A stretch of 43,798 bases of DNA from Pelargonium cotyledonis (Eukaryota; Streptophyta; Magnoliopsida; Geraniales; Geraniaceae), in contig JAYMTA010000085.1 in the NCBI GenBank assembly GCA_036897625.1, forward strand, positions 1-43,798, read 5' to 3'. The position numbers and the translations under genes are program-made. Of the stretch, positions 1 to 12,390 are shown piece by piece. Each line of letters starts with the position of its first letter. Position 1 is the stretch's first letter. The notes below the pieces were generated by a model. The model ran no database searches. It was not told the origin of the DNA and saw nothing but the letters and a program-made list of their open reading frames with translations.

Positions 1-3000
1 GCCGCTCCTGCGGGCGGAGGCGAGGATCCCGAGGATCCCGCCAAATCTCCCCCGAATTCTCCCAATTCCAACACTCGCAAGGTTTGATTTTTATTCCATT
101 TCGGATCTGGGTTCTTGATTTTATTGTTTTGATTCTGTTGTTTCGAGGAAATGTATATTGGGTTCGGTGTCTTTTTTACTGAGTTCTTAATTTTGTCATC
201 TGGGTTCTGGGTCTCCTCTCAAATGTGGGTTTTGATTGAGATTTACAGTTGATCAGGTGATTGGTCTTATAAAAATATGCATAGAGTATTCAATTTGCAA
301 TAGCAAAAAGGGGAAAATTGTATGCACAAGCTAGTTTATGTACTTGGATCATCTGGAGATGATGCTGTAAGTTTATTTTTAAAATTAGGATTTTTTATTG
401 CTGCGCCTGATGTAATTGAATCTGAATGCCATAGATTGTTGCTTTGTAGAAGTATAAAACGTCCGTAGACAAGTTGAGCCAGAAAGAGCATTCCGGGCAT
501 GCATGAAATGTGTGTGAAGTGCCTGACATGTAAATATGCCCCTTACTCACACTTCACAATTTAAGATCATTATTCTAAGACTGGATAAGAAACGTGCGCA
601 TGTGACGTGTATCTAATAGCAACTTTTGTGGAAGCTGAGGAGCTGCATGGTTATAGAAATAAACTGAAGCCAGAATGTTGCAAACTGTAGCACCTTCCTC
701 AAAGTTCTTATAATCTTAAACCTTAATGCCACTGAGTCATGTATTTGCATGCCCTTGCATAACTAGGCCATTCAGCTCCTTTAAAATGAAAATACTTTCT
801 AAAAGATTTGGAGTGTGGGGAGGTAAAATCTTTGGATGGATGGATACTTTCCTCGGATGTCTCTAACTCTTATATTACAAGTTAAAAAGTGATGTGACCA
901 ACTCAATCTAGTTGAAAGGAAGAATAAAATCAGATGGGGAAGCTTTGCCTCATTGGTGTTTTTTGAATGGGTATTGGAAGCTTTAAACTGAGGAATGCTT
1001 TTTCATCTTTCTAATAAGCTTTGTGCTGAGTAATTTAATAGAGTTTTCTGGCTCAGACTTTATAGTTACAAGCAAAACATTTGAAAAGTAACTTGAAGTT
1101 CACATCTTTAATTATCATATTTTCGCTATCTATGAAGTAAACTGCTGCAGTTTATATTTTATAATTGCCGGAGTTATTAGTCACATCAATGTAGAAACAA
1201 TCACATCAAGTTTTTGCTTCTGTTACTTGTTCAGGCTTGCTGCTTTGTTCTACAGAGTTGGGTCTCAAAGAAGTTTATGACTGGATGGTAATTAGCATAC
1301 TGATTTTAATGTTAGTTAGTCCTTGTAGTTTTCCAAGCATAACACTTTGTTGAATTGTATTGCAGCGTAGTTCTTTTCCCTGTTGCCGTCACCTTCTTCA
1401 TTACATGGTGGTTTATTCAGTTTTTTGATGGTTTCTTCCGTCCACTATATGACCACCTTGGCATTGACATATTTGGTGAGTTCGCAATGTCCTACTAGTC
1501 ATCTATGTTATGTGCATGTTATAGAAAAGATAACAACAAATTCATACTAAGTGGTGTTTCATTTTTTTGAATTTCAGCATTAGTTAAATGAATAGAACTG
1601 TGATGTTAGGAATGCCCTAAGGTTGCGTTTGGGAACATGAATTTGATTTGAAATCCATCATTTGAAATTTTGGATTTGAAATGATGTCATTTGAAAGGAA
1701 ATCACATAATTTCAAATGACAAGGTAAAATTTGTCATTTGAAATCTCATGTTGTAGGCATGTTTTGAATGCTGTTGGATTTGACTCAAATCCAAATACAA
1801 ATTCTTGGAATTCTCAAACACCTCATTTGACTCAAATCCATCATTCAAATCAAATGATGGTTCCCAAACACACCATAAAGTTAATTTGATATCCAACTGA
1901 TAGAACAGCTAGAAGACAAAAGGTTGAGTAGTTGTTTCAGATCTAAGTTAGTTTCTTCATAGTAAGGATCAATGGAGCTGCCTTTAATTGTAAAGCACAC
2001 ATGACCTTAAGTTGTGTGGGGCTTTTCCTTAGCGATTTCGTTTATCTGAAATTTGAATTGCATTAAAGCATACTAAATTATATGTCGGTAAAAGGAAGCT
2101 GAGAAGCTTGCTACTAAAGCTCCACATGGGTTATGACTTTGCTTGTTTGTTCTCATTGTGAAAGAAAACAAGGGCAAAAAAGAAAATAATTTTCCACTCT
2201 AAATGCTGATTAACTTGCTTGCTACTTAAGCTCCGCTTGGGTTATGACTTTGCTTGTTTGTCATTATTTTGAAAGAAATAGGGGCAGAAAGTAACTAAAA
2301 ACTTTGTGTTCTCTCTCTCACTTCTGAACATTTTAATGTCTTCTTTAGATGTTTAAAGCCAGTTCTAGAAGTTATGACTTATGAGTAAAAAAGTAATAAT
2401 AATTTTGCTCCCTCTACTTTTTTTCCTGACTTCAAAGGTCTAAAAACAGTGTTACGGTGGACTGGGTTGCCAAAATGAACAAATGGAAAATATTTGTGAC
2501 TCTCTAATGGATGTTGGTCTGTGATGCAGGACTTGGATTTATCACATCCTTACTTTTAGTCTTCTTTGTTGGTTGTTTTGTCTCGTCATGGATGGGTGCC
2601 ACTGTTTTCGGGGTTGGAGAATGGATTATAAAGCGAATGCCATTTGTTAGGCATATTTATTCAGCCTCCTAACAAATTAGTGCTGCAATATCTCCAGGTA
2701 CATCCTATTAAATTATTTCCTTGATTACTAATTACCTTTAATCTAGTTTAGTAAAGAGATAAAAAAAATGCACGAGCACTTGCATTCTAATCAGTTTTAG
2801 CATCAAACTTGGAATCTACTTTATTTGAACCAAGGGCGTAGTAATGTGTCATTATATGACATTTTAATGATAGTTTGTCACAAGAATGGATAATATGCTG
2901 ACAGTAGGCATTCATATGCAATAACTACTTGTGTCATGTATACGAGCTGATGCTATATGCTACACAGGATATTATCCCTACATTTAATCATGTGGGTTGC

Positions 3001-4537
3001 AAATTTCATTTTGTCCAGATCAAAATACCACAGCCTTTAAAGAGGAAGCAATCATACGGCACCCACGTGTTGGTGAATATGCATTTGGTTTTATCACATC
3101 CACTGTCATCCTTCAGGTACTTTAGTTTTATTGGTTATTTTTTGAGTAACAATTTTTTTTGGAAAGTTTTATGTTGTTTTCGGGTATGTCAATGTATTGC
3201 TAATCATATTTTTAGTTTCATGTATGATGTTGGATAATTATCGTGCAGTACTGAAAACACACACATAATTGCTTTTGCGACTGATCGCTTTTAAATCAGT
3301 TACAATAACGGTTTCTAACACAATAATCTTTCAAAGGGCCCTGTGAGAACTGTTGTGGAGACGACTGCACTAAAAGCTACTCGTAGTTTGTTTTGCTTGT
3401 AATGTGCTGTGTTCAGATGATCACAGGCAATAAAGGCCTAACCTGCCAGCAACTTTATGCCAACATAGGTGAATTTCTAGTTCAATGTTTTAAATTTAAA
3501 TCCATTTTTAGGCTCCTAAAATACTGCAGATATAATTACCACCCGTAAATATTGGATAAGTTTAGCGGTCAAGCGTGCAAGGAAATAGGTCTGTTCTTGC
3601 TACCCTTTCATGCCCAAGTTGTATTCATTGATTTTTCATGGGGGCAAGGCTGTAAAATGTTGAACAAGAGGAATAAAACCTCGAGCTAACTTGAGCTTTT
3701 CTGTAAACTTTTGATTTTTCTAATGCAAAATCTACGGGTCCTATGTTTTTTTTTTTCTTTCTCTGTTGATGTAGTATGCACGCACCATAATCACTCTATC
3801 CTGGCTAACTATCGAGTCAATTCAGTTAGAGTTTTGGTTTATCTATTGTTCCCTAAACTTTTTTCTCTTTGGTTTATTGGGAATTGGTTCTGCAGAAAGA
3901 CAATGAAGATGAAGAGTTGTGTAGTGTTTTTGTTCCAACAAATCATCTATACATTGGTGATATATTTCTGGTCAACACCAAAGAGATCATAAGGCCAAAC
4001 TTGTCTATTCGAAAAGGCGTAGGTGTGCTTCTGTTTTCTATTTATTTCCTTGTTTGTTGCATGATCACTTTTTGTATAAAATCATAATTCTTCTCATTTG
4101 CAGTTGGCATTTGTAGTTTCTTTTTCCTTGCAACCTTTAGGCTAAAAGAAAGGTGACGATTTACTATATCCGATATCATCTAGTAAGTATGAAAACTTAA
4201 AAGTACAGTGCGTCCTGTCATATCTATGTTTTTTGGAAGTTATGAATTGTGTGTCCCATGTTGCCAACTCCTTTTTGAAAAGCCAAATTGCATGCTTTTA
4301 AATAAAACATAATCAAAGAAGTAAGTGTGGCAGGGATCCAATGTTTGAGGAATCCAACTTGAATAGTCTAAGTTTATTTCTTTTGACAAATGTTCAAAAT
4401 AGGCTTGTATGATGTATTCCTCGTGATTTTGGATTGCAGAGATCATTGTCTCTCGGGGTATGACGATGCCACAGATCATTTCTCCTCTTCAAAGGATTGC
4501 TCGACCAGGTGAAAGAATCCCGCTGAACAGAATATAA
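1..4537 (+). CDS. COV1-like (DUF502) membrane protein, 5' partial, interrupted by an in-frame stop
   Basis: Seven exons can be joined in phase: 1-81, 1235-1287, 1366-1475, 2530-2697, 3019-3116, 3896-4022, 4440-4537 (TAA at 4535-4537). The start codon lies left of the window. The product matches the CONTINUOUS VASCULAR RING/LCV family, integral membrane proteins linked in Arabidopsis to vascular patterning and vacuolar trafficking. Visible marks are a Pro/Asn-rich N-terminus, two hydrophobic segments (around VAVTFFITWWFIQFF in exon 3 and GLGFITSLLLVFFVG in exon 4), the family block MPFVRHIYSAS, then IIRHPRVGEYAFGFITSTVI, FVPTNHLYIGDIFLVN and a MTMPQII-like C-terminus. Odd point: codon 2670-2672 is TAA where the family has Lys (SAS-K-QISAAISP). 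Translation would stop after 128 visible residues, although all later exons remain in frame and conserved. It is either a recent nonsense allele or a base-call error. Identity is secure; function of this copy is doubtful. Confidence 0.9.
1621..1874. mobile_element. MITE in intron 3 of the COV1-like gene
   Basis: Imperfect terminal inverted repeats bound the segment: GGTTGCGTTTGGGAAC at the left, and the right end reads GGTGTGTTTGGGAAC when reverse-complemented. The interior is built of repeated ATTTGAAAT/CAAATCC words and has no credible ORF. The GG...GTTTGG terminus resembles PIF/Harbinger (Tourist-like) MITEs. TAA precedes the left end but ATA follows the right end, so the target duplication is not clean. 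Confidence 0.65.
2107..2295. repeat. Diverged direct duplication in intron 3 of the COV1-like gene
   Basis: Two copies of about 80 bp (about 2107-2185 and 2215-2295) share GCTTGCTACT, AAGCTCC and GGGTTATGACTTTGCTTG. They are separated by about 30 bp. No function is evident. Confidence 0.7.
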
Positions 4538-5386
4538 TAACGACTTTGAGGACTAGACATACCTCGTCGAGGATGGTGTAGAGCGGAAATATTGAGATTA
4601 GATTGGATGTCTGTCGCTCGTAGCTGGATGGCAAGGTTAGAGAACTATCATATACCGTGTTCAGTATTGTAACTATTCCTTTTTGTTTTGACCGGAAACC
4701 TTGTCTACTATACTGAGATGGCAGTATTGTTCGTAATGCTTGAGCTTGAGTAATTGAAATGGAAATGTTCATCCGGACTCCTCTTTTGTATCTTGAACCT
4801 TCGAAGTGTGTTTGTGCGTCAAGATTTTGAATTTTGTGCCATGGATTTTCTCTTATGTCGTTGACGTTCGAGCTAGGTTCGGATTGAATCACAAAAAATT
4901 TAGACTTTCAGTGTATAATGAGTGAATATATCTGTCCGATCCGTTCCAAAAATTAACCTGGAAGTATTTATAGATACTTGTAACTATCTATATTGTTGGA
5001 GTTCTCAGCTAGAAGAGAACCGATATGGAGTTCTCATCAATGAAAATAGACCTTTTATTCATTTATTTGAAAATGGTGATTTTAAAAAGGGAACTGATAT
5101 CAAGTTGACGATTTGTTGTTAAAAAGAAAGAGTGGACGATTTGAATTTAAATTTGAACAAAATGATCCTCAATTTGAATTAATTGGACCGGATCAAGCAA
5201 ATTCACGTATTTCACAAAATACGATCTTGAAACATTTTTTTTACCCGAGTTTGAAAAATTCGATCTGAAACCCGATTTGTCAGCTAACAATGAGCCATTA
5301 CCATCACTTTGAGAGTGAGCATCAGAATGGTCCAAAAGGAGCCGAATAGGGCGGACCCCACGCCATCTCTATACAACAAGGAAATT
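4538..5386. other. Intergenic: COV1-like 3' flank and distal RNR1 promoter
   Basis: No gene is recognised here. The first part is presumably the 3' UTR of the COV1-like gene. The rest is AT-rich upstream sequence of the ribonucleotide reductase gene. Short ORFs on both strands have no family resemblance. Confidence 0.5.
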
Positions 5387-5426
5387 GGCCTCACCATTTT
5401 TACCCGCCACCACCACTCAACCATTT

Positions 5427-5435
5427 GGCGGGAAA
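5427..5435 (-). promoter_or_regulatory. Canonical E2F-binding site upstream of RNR1
   Basis: GGCGGGAAA on the + strand (TTTCCCGCC on the other) is a perfect E2F/DP consensus 152 bp upstream of the RNR1 ATG. A weaker similar string, TTTTTACCCGCC, lies at 5397-5408. Plant ribonucleotide reductase genes are known E2F targets induced at G1/S, so S-phase control is the natural inference. Confidence 0.75.
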
Positions 5436-5586
5436 TTTCTGAATTTCCCATAGAGGGAAACCCTAAATTTCGCAGTTTGAATCCAACCCTCTTCCTTATT
5501 TAACTCCATTTTGCTCGAAATTCGGTGCGCACACAAGGTGTTCGACCAAATTCCTGTCTGACAACTGTGAAATCCATCAATCAGTC

Positions 5587-8500
5587 ATGTATGTGGTAAA
5601 GAGAGATGGGCGTCAGGAGACGGTGCATTTCGATAAGATCACTGCGCGCTTGAAGAAGCTCAGCTATGGGCTCAGCATAGACCACTGCGACCCGGTTCTG
5701 GTGTCACAGAAGGTCTGCGCCGGGGTCTACAAGGGCGTCACTACTAGCCAGCTTGACGAGTTGGCTGCTGAAACCGCCGCCGCCATGACGGCGAACCATC
5801 CCGATTATGCCTCCGTAAGTTTTCTGATAAACTTCAAGACTCCGGACTGAAACTGTAAAGATGTATATGTTCTTCAGGTTTCTGGGTTTTATCGTTTTTT
5901 TTATTTTTATTTTAAAAATATGATTTGTGGGTTTGTGTTTTTATTTTTAAATGATTGTTGAAATTTGAGTTTCAGGGTTATTTTCTTTAGACGAGAAAAT
6001 GAAATTGTATGGTCTATCTGTTTATTTGATGCAGTTGGCTGCGAGGATTGTTGTGTCAAATCTGCACAAGAGCACTAAGAAATCATTTTCAGAGACGTAA
6101 GTAGTTCTGGGTTTTGTTTCATAATTGACCTTGTTGTTAAGTTAACTAGAAAATTGGAATTTGCATTCTGTGGCCGGGTTGAGGATCTCATTGAGTGTGA
6201 TTTGCAGGATCAAAATCATGTATTATCATTTCAATGACAGATCTGGACTGAAGGCTCCTCTGATTGATGATGATGTTTATGAGATAATCATGAAGGTATT
6301 TTGACTTGCCATAAATAAGTTATAGATTCATATATAATGGCTTCATGGGTTTTAAGGCTTAAAGAATTACAGAATGTTGGAATAAGGAAATATGTTTTCT
6401 CTAGCTCAAAATTTTGTATTTTTTGCCTGATATACATAATTAAATGAATTATGTATTTTGACCTGTTTAGAATAAGTACTCTCTTGCTCTCTCTCTTGTA
6501 AAGCTAAAGGATAATTTAGTTATTGTACTTTCTCTTATAAACTCCATGTGCTTTAGTGGAGTCTTAACTAATGTTGGAATCTTCTTACTAACTCATGCAT
6601 AACTAACTAACTAACTAGAAATGGGAGTGAACACTCATCTTTTTTTGTTTCATTTTTGACAATTCTGTTTTGGGATAGAGTAACTATTGCAATTTAGGTA
6701 CTATTAGTCCATCCTTTTTTTAAGTTTCATTTTTGACAATTCTGTTTTGTTTCAGAATGCTGCTCGCTTGGACAGTGAGATAATCTATGATCGAGATTTT
6801 GATTATGATTACTTTGGTTTCAAAACCCTTGAGAGGTCCTACCTTTTGAAGGTGCAAGGGAAGGTTGTAGAAAGGCCTCAGCACATGTTGATGAGGGTTT
6901 CTGTTGGAATTCATAAGGATGATATTGATTCTGTTATCCAGACATATCATATGATGTCTCAGCGATGGTTCACTCATGCTTCACCAACCCTTTTCAATGC
7001 TGGAACACCAAGGCCCCAAGTATGTTCTGGTGTCCATGCATCTGTCTTTTATGTGTTATATATTGTTTGTTATTGGGAATGTACTTACATGGGTCTGTTG
7101 ACCTGTTTTGGCAGTTGAGTAGCTGTTTTCTGGTGTGTATGAAGGATGATAGTATTGAAGGAATTTATGATACCTTGAAGGAGTGTGCGGTTATCAGCAA
7201 ATCAGCTGGAGGAATTGGTGTCTCTGTTCACAACATCCGTGCCACTGGTAGTTACATTTGTGGAACGAATGGGACATCCAATGGAATTGTTCCAATGTTA
7301 AGGGTGTTTAATGATACTGCTCGTTATGTTGATCAAGGGGGAGGCAAGAGAAAGGGTATGATAATCATGGTTTACTGGTTTCATTCTTTTGAGTAACTTT
7401 TGGTGGTGTTATGTTCTAATTAAAACTAATGCTGGATATAGGTGCATTTGCTGTGTACTTGGAGCCATGGCATGCTGATATTTTTGAGTTCCTGGATCTT
7501 AGGAAGAACCATGGAAAGGTATGGTTGGATGAGATTGTGAATTTGTTGCCACAATTAAATTTTCGTTGAGTATTTTCTGTGTGCAAATTTCTTCATAATC
7601 TGAGTGGTTTTATACTACGAATTATTCATGATATATACTTTGTTTTTTCTTTTGTTCCTGCAGGAAGAAAATCGTGCTCGTGATCTATTTTATGCTCTTT
7701 GGGTACCTGATCTATTTATGGAAAGGGTTCAAAGTAACGGGGAGTGGTCATTGTTTTGCCCCAGTGAATCTCCTGGATTGGCTGATTGTTGGGGTGAAGA
7801 ATTCGAGAAACTATATAGCAAATATGAAAAACAGGTACTACAAATTGCCCTATTGTTCTTGGTTTTGTAAAGGCAACTTCAACTAATTAGTTGCTATATA
7901 TATATTTTCATTGGATATTATTAATGTTCTTGTTCTATAATTAGGGCAAGGCAAAGAAGGTTATTCAAGCACAGAATCTCTGGTTTGAGATTTTGAAGTC
8001 ACAGATAGAAACTGGAACTCCCTACATGCTGTTTAAGGTGATTTGTTTAAACTAAATATGCCTGTGTGTTTTCATCTTCTATTGGTCAGTGTTGTGATCT
8101 CATCTCTCTTTTCTTATTGTGTTCCAGGATTCTTGCAACAGAAAAAGTAACCAGCAGAATCTGGGTACAATTAAATCTTCGAATTTGTGTACCGAGATAA
8201 TTGAGTACACCAGTCCGACAGAAACTGCAGTGTGCAATCTGGCTTCTATTGCTTTACCACGATATGTTAGAGAAAAGGTAGTGCTGGCATTCATCATTGT
8301 ATTCACCAACTACAATTAGTTTCAACTGTAGCTGATAGAGATTTGATTATATGTTTTTTTTTAAAGCAGGGAGTTCCAATGGAGTCACATCCGTCTAAGC
8401 TTGTGGGGAGCAGAGGATCCAAAAATCGATATTTTGACTTTGATAAACTAGCAGAGGTTTGGATTTGTGCACTGCTTATAAAACTGTTTTGCTTGATTTT

Positions 8501-10372
8501 ATATTATTCTGTGTTCTAATATACTGAAAAATATGTTTGAATTAAACTTGTTTATCATCTTGTCATTTGAACAGGTTACTGCCATAGTCACTACAAATCT
8601 TAACAAAATTATTGATGTTAATTACTATCCTGTTGAAAATGCCAAAAGGTCTAACATGCGGCATAGACCCATTGGTATTGGAGTTCAGGGTCTTGCTGAT
8701 ACCTTTATTTTGCTTGGCATGGCATTTGATTCTCCAGAGGTATAGCTCGTTTCCATATCCTCGTATCTTCTTTAGGTTGGGTGACTTGGAAATGTATATA
8801 AAGATCATTTGGATTTGATTTACAGGCACAACAGCTTAACAAAGACATTTTTGAGACCATTTACTACCATGCTCTAAAAGCTTCTTCTGAGTTAGCTGCA
8901 AAAGAAGGTCCCTATGAAACTTATGTTGGGAGTCCAGTGAGCAAGGTATGTTAACATGACTGTATCATTAGGTGGCAGCATTCAATCTCTGATCAAGGCT
9001 GGCCAGAAATTGTTTTTGTCTTGAGTACTCTGCATGCATAAGTTTGCATATTCCAATGTCATAAATTTCTCAGAATTTAGCATTGTATTGTTCATCATAA
9101 TTATATAAACCTCATTCACAACTAGATAAGCTCAAAACAGTCTTTCACTAAATCAATGCTTTTTAGGCTCAGGGGCTCTTTTAGTCTGAAAGACCAGGGC
9201 ACATTATTACTAGCTGCTTACATGAATGTCATTGTGCAGGGAATTCTTCAGCCAGACATGTGGGGAGTGACTCCGTCAAGCCGTTGGGACTGGGATGCAT
9301 TAAAGGAAATGATATCAAAGAATGGAGTTAGAAATTCTCTTCTTGTAGCACCAATGCCAACTGCTTCAACTAGCCAGATTCTTGGAAATAATGAGTGCTT
9401 TGAGCCATATACTTCCAATATCTACAGTCGCCGAGTTCTAAGGTTTGCTCCTCTTTACTTTTTAGTTTAGCTTTTTTCTTGATTGTCCAGCTCCCGTTGC
9501 AATCTGACATATTCTCTTTCTCAGTGGTGAATTTGTTGTGGTGAACAAACATCTTCTTCATGACTTGACCGAGATGGGTCTGTGGTCTCCTTCTGTCAAG
9601 AACCAAATAATCTATGAGAATGGCTCTGTTCAAAAGATATCGGAAGTACCAGATGAACTGAAAGATATTTACAAGTATGGATTTTTCAGTTGTTTTTTTT
9701 TTATTTTTATTTTTCTACCTTCTCTTTCTGGCTTATGGTAATATGACTTTGCTGCAATCAGAACTGTTTGGGAGATCAAGCAAAGGACACTAGTCGACAT
9801 GGCTGTCGATCGTGGATGCTACATAGACCAGAGTCAGAGCTTAAATATACATATGGACCAACCGAATTTCGGAAAACTTACTTCCTTGCATTTCTATGCA
9901 TGGTCAAAGGTAAAGCATCGTCTACTTTCATGATATTGAAATTACGAGCACATATAGTCTCACTTTATCTTTAATCCATCCTAGAACCTGAACCAAACCC
10001 ACCCTTGTACTATTGAATTTGGCTATGTGTGATGGTTTGCAATATGGTCTTGCTGACTCTGTTTTATCATCTCTGCATGGATATAAAAGGGTCTAAAGAC
10101 TGGGATGTATTATCTACGATCACGAGCTGCAGCAGATGCCATTAAATTCACCGTTGATACTTCCATGCTCAAGGTAATATCTTCTTCAAACCATTTATCA
10201 TCATCATCATTCCTGCTCAATTACTCTTATTTTTGTTGAAACTAAACAAACCATCCATTTGTTGGCTATGCAGGAAAAACCAGTAGAAGCTGAGATTGAC
10301 GATGGTACCAAAATGGCTCAGGTTGTATGCTCCTTAACAAACCGCGACGAGTGCATTTCCTGTGGAAGTTAA
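5587..10372 (+). CDS. RNR1: Ribonucleoside-diphosphate reductase large subunit (class Ia, R1)
   Basis: Seventeen exons join in phase to give 809 aa: 5587-5814, 6035-6096, 6208-6295, 6756-7019, 7115-7355, 7442-7518, 7664-7834, 7945-8037, 8128-8277, 8370-8456, 8575-8739, 8826-8945, 9240-9442, 9525-9674, 9762-9909, 10090-10173, 10274-10372. The enzyme reduces NDPs to dNDPs with the R2 subunit and supplies dNTPs for DNA replication. An ATP-cone (VVKRDGR...) opens the protein. The catalytic set is complete and, for the cysteines, sits at the human numbering: C218 (SSC), N427, C429, E431 and C444. The Tyr pair of the radical path is Y756/Y757 (MYYLR). The C-terminal redox pair is C804/C807 in DECISCGS. 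The ATG begins the conserved N-terminal motif and follows an E2F site. All introns are GT-AG. No lesion was seen; this is an ordinary functional copy. Confidence 0.97.
6647..6749 (+). repeat. 26-bp direct repeat next to the RNR1 exon 4 acceptor
   Basis: GTTTCATTTTTGACAATTCT followed by GTTTTG occurs at 6647-6672 and again at 6724-6749. The second copy is directly followed by the TTCAG acceptor of exon 4. The duplication doubles the polypyrimidine region. Confidence 0.8.
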
Positions 10373-11097
10373 GGATTTGCTTTGTTAGTACCCGAAAAGT
10401 TGCATTCTTTATGCAATTTGAGAGTGAACAAGATATTTACAGGAGGCCTACGGAATTCTCTTAAGTTCTAATATTATCAGTTATGTTAGGAGGATCAAAA
10501 TATATAGTATCTAATGCCTGATTATAAATCTCTGTATAGCTTTAGTTGTGGTGTTAGTAGTTAAAATGTGTATTTGTCTGTATTATGCATAAATTTCATA
10601 ACAATTACTCCGTATATGTTTGTGGCTGGGTCTTTGAACTGCAGTGAAATATAAATATAAAATCTAAAAAGTTGTGGTTGTTTTAATTAATATTTTACGG
10701 AGTACTAGTTATCTTTCAATTATTTTGTTAAACTCATTCAATAGAATCAAGCTTTATTATTCCAACTGAATAATTGTGATAATGAAACACGAGAAAAAAA
10801 GAAAATTAAAAGAGTTATAGATTGAGATTTAGTTAAGCTAACGAGATGTCATGTTATGATATAAATAAGAGATAACACAAATTGACATGATATAAATGGA
10901 GATGATAAAACGGTGTTGCAAGATAATAGAAAACGAGAACAAGCAGAAGAGAAACTAATCAACCGTAAAATCATAACTAATCATACTAGATTTACTAAAT
11001 ATTAGTTTTATATAATATCATAAGAACAAAAACGATGAAATCCATGAAAATAAATGACGATTCAAGAGAAAAACGACGATGGTTAACTAAAAAGAAG
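10373..11097. other. RNR1 3' flank and AT-rich intergenic DNA
   Basis: The 3' UTR of RNR1 lies in the first few hundred bases. The remainder is AT-rich with no gene seen, and leads into the tandem array. Confidence 0.5.
10606..10704. mobile_element. Short Stowaway-like MITE (candidate)
   Basis: TACTCCGTA at the left and TACGGAGTA at the right are perfect inverted repeats about 80 bp apart. They include the TA dinucleotides typical of a Tc1/mariner (Stowaway) target duplication and the CTCCGT terminus. Confidence 0.5.
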
Positions 11098-11211
11098 ACT
11101 CGAGTTTTCTTTATTAGGTCGAATATGACAACGTTGGTTCAATGGTTTTGATATATATATATTGTTTTGTTTTGTTGATGTGTAATTCCTAATAAAATAA
11201 TATTTCAAATG

Positions 11212-11958
11212 TTGCGGGTTTTGATCTATCTCCATCTGTACCGGACAGGAGGTTGTGGATGCATTCATCTTCGGGTAAATTTTCATCTTCGACAGCTTTT
11301 GATTTTTTGTATCGTTCTTCCCCGCACATCTCCTTTGCTTGCCATAAGCTCATTTGGCAATCGTCGATTCCTCCCAAAATGCAATGTTTTGCTTGGTTGG
11401 CAGCTTTGGAGAGTATTCCATGTTTGGATTTTTTGATTCGGAGGAAAATTTTGCCTCCCTCTACGGCATCAGTTTGCTTGTTATGTGATGCGGGGGTTGA
11501 GTCTTCTTCTCATTTATTGGTTCGGTGCTCTTGGGCTTATAGAGTGTGGTCCAGAATTTATATTTGGTGGGGTGTGTCTGCTGTGTCCCATAGCTGTTGC
11601 TTTTCTTTATTGGCGTCATGGCCCTCGGTTTTTATTCCGGTTAGCAAGCTTTGCCGGAAAATATGGAATGCGACCAGTGTGGCGGTTTTGTGGTTTATTT
11701 GGTTGGCTCGGAATCGCCTTGTTTTTCAGGACTTTTTCCCTACTGTTGAGGAGACAATTATTCGTATTCAAACTTTTTTGCTTTCTTTAGTTTCCTGTAT
11801 TGACCCGTGTATAGATTTATCTTTCGGTTTCAATCTTTGGGTGGCTAATCCTTTTTCGTGTTTAGATCGGGATTAGTGCACGTTATTTGTACTTTTGTTT
11901 TTTCAACATCCTTGGTTGGTTTAATAAAAATTACGATTTGCTGATAAAATAAAAATAT
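11212..11958 (+). mobile_element. 5'-truncated LINE (non-LTR retrotransposon) tail with zf-RVT domain
   Basis: An open frame ending at 11876 encodes a reverse-transcriptase zinc-binding (zf-RVT) domain typical of the C-terminus of plant L1-like ORF2. It contains PDRRLW, SSSGKFS, IWQSSIPPKMQCFAWLA, a CxxC (CLLCDAG), then SSHLLVRCSWAYRVW and IWLARNRLVF. The insertion is flanked by a 12-bp target-site duplication ATATTTCAAATG at 11200-11211 and 11959-11970. It has an A-rich 3' end. The body upstream of zf-RVT is missing, as in normal 5' truncation. It landed inside unit 0; other units show the uninterrupted block. Confidence 0.85.
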
Positions 11959-12152
11959 ATATTTCAAATGATACTTTACCATATGAGAAATGTGAACAAT
12001 TTATTATGTTTCATGCACAATGAATAAATTGGCTTAGATTGAATTTAACAATTCATTGAAAATAATAATGAGCTTTCCTTTATTTGAACGGATGAGATTG
12101 AAATTGAGAATTTTTTCAATGGCTCTGATTCAATAAAATTTATTTGAAAGGC

Positions 12153-12160
12153 TATTTATA
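12153..12160 (+). promoter_or_regulatory. TATA box of array unit 0
   Basis: TATTTATA follows the conserved ACGG/ATGGCTCTGATTCAA block and precedes CAATTTCAAGCAAAAACAA. It lies about 120 bp upstream of the hairpin. Confidence 0.5.
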
Positions 12161-12270
12161 CCATCACAAAAAAGGTTTCAATTTCAAGCAAAAACAAGTT
12201 TGTTTATTATCTCTAGAAAATTATTAGATGAGAAATTGTATTCTAATAGTTTTAATGTTTTATACGTAAA

Positions 12271-12390
12271 GGTGGAGAGTAACTTTAGTCTGTCGGTAAT
12301 TTACCAAAAAAATTAGTTTAATTTGATGATCCGATAATTATCTTTACTAATTTTCTGATAAATTATTCATCCGAGTAAAGTTTGTTTCTA
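12271..12390 (+). ncRNA. Predicted stem-loop of unit 0 (diverged MIRNA-like hairpin)
   Basis: The 5' arm CGGTAATTTACC faces the 3' arm GATAAATTATTC. The outer pair AACTTTAG / TAAAGTT is also retained, with a loop of about 50 nt. Pairing is weaker than in units 1-4, with a C/A mismatch and two G.U pairs. The C-to-U change in the 5' arm is matched by G-to-A in the 3' arm. Expression is not known. Confidence 0.45.

Noticed and set aside
11485..11790. Second overlapping ORF on the + strand inside the LINE tail
   Set aside because: It is the shadow of the zf-RVT frame; only the frame ending at 11876 has domain motifs.
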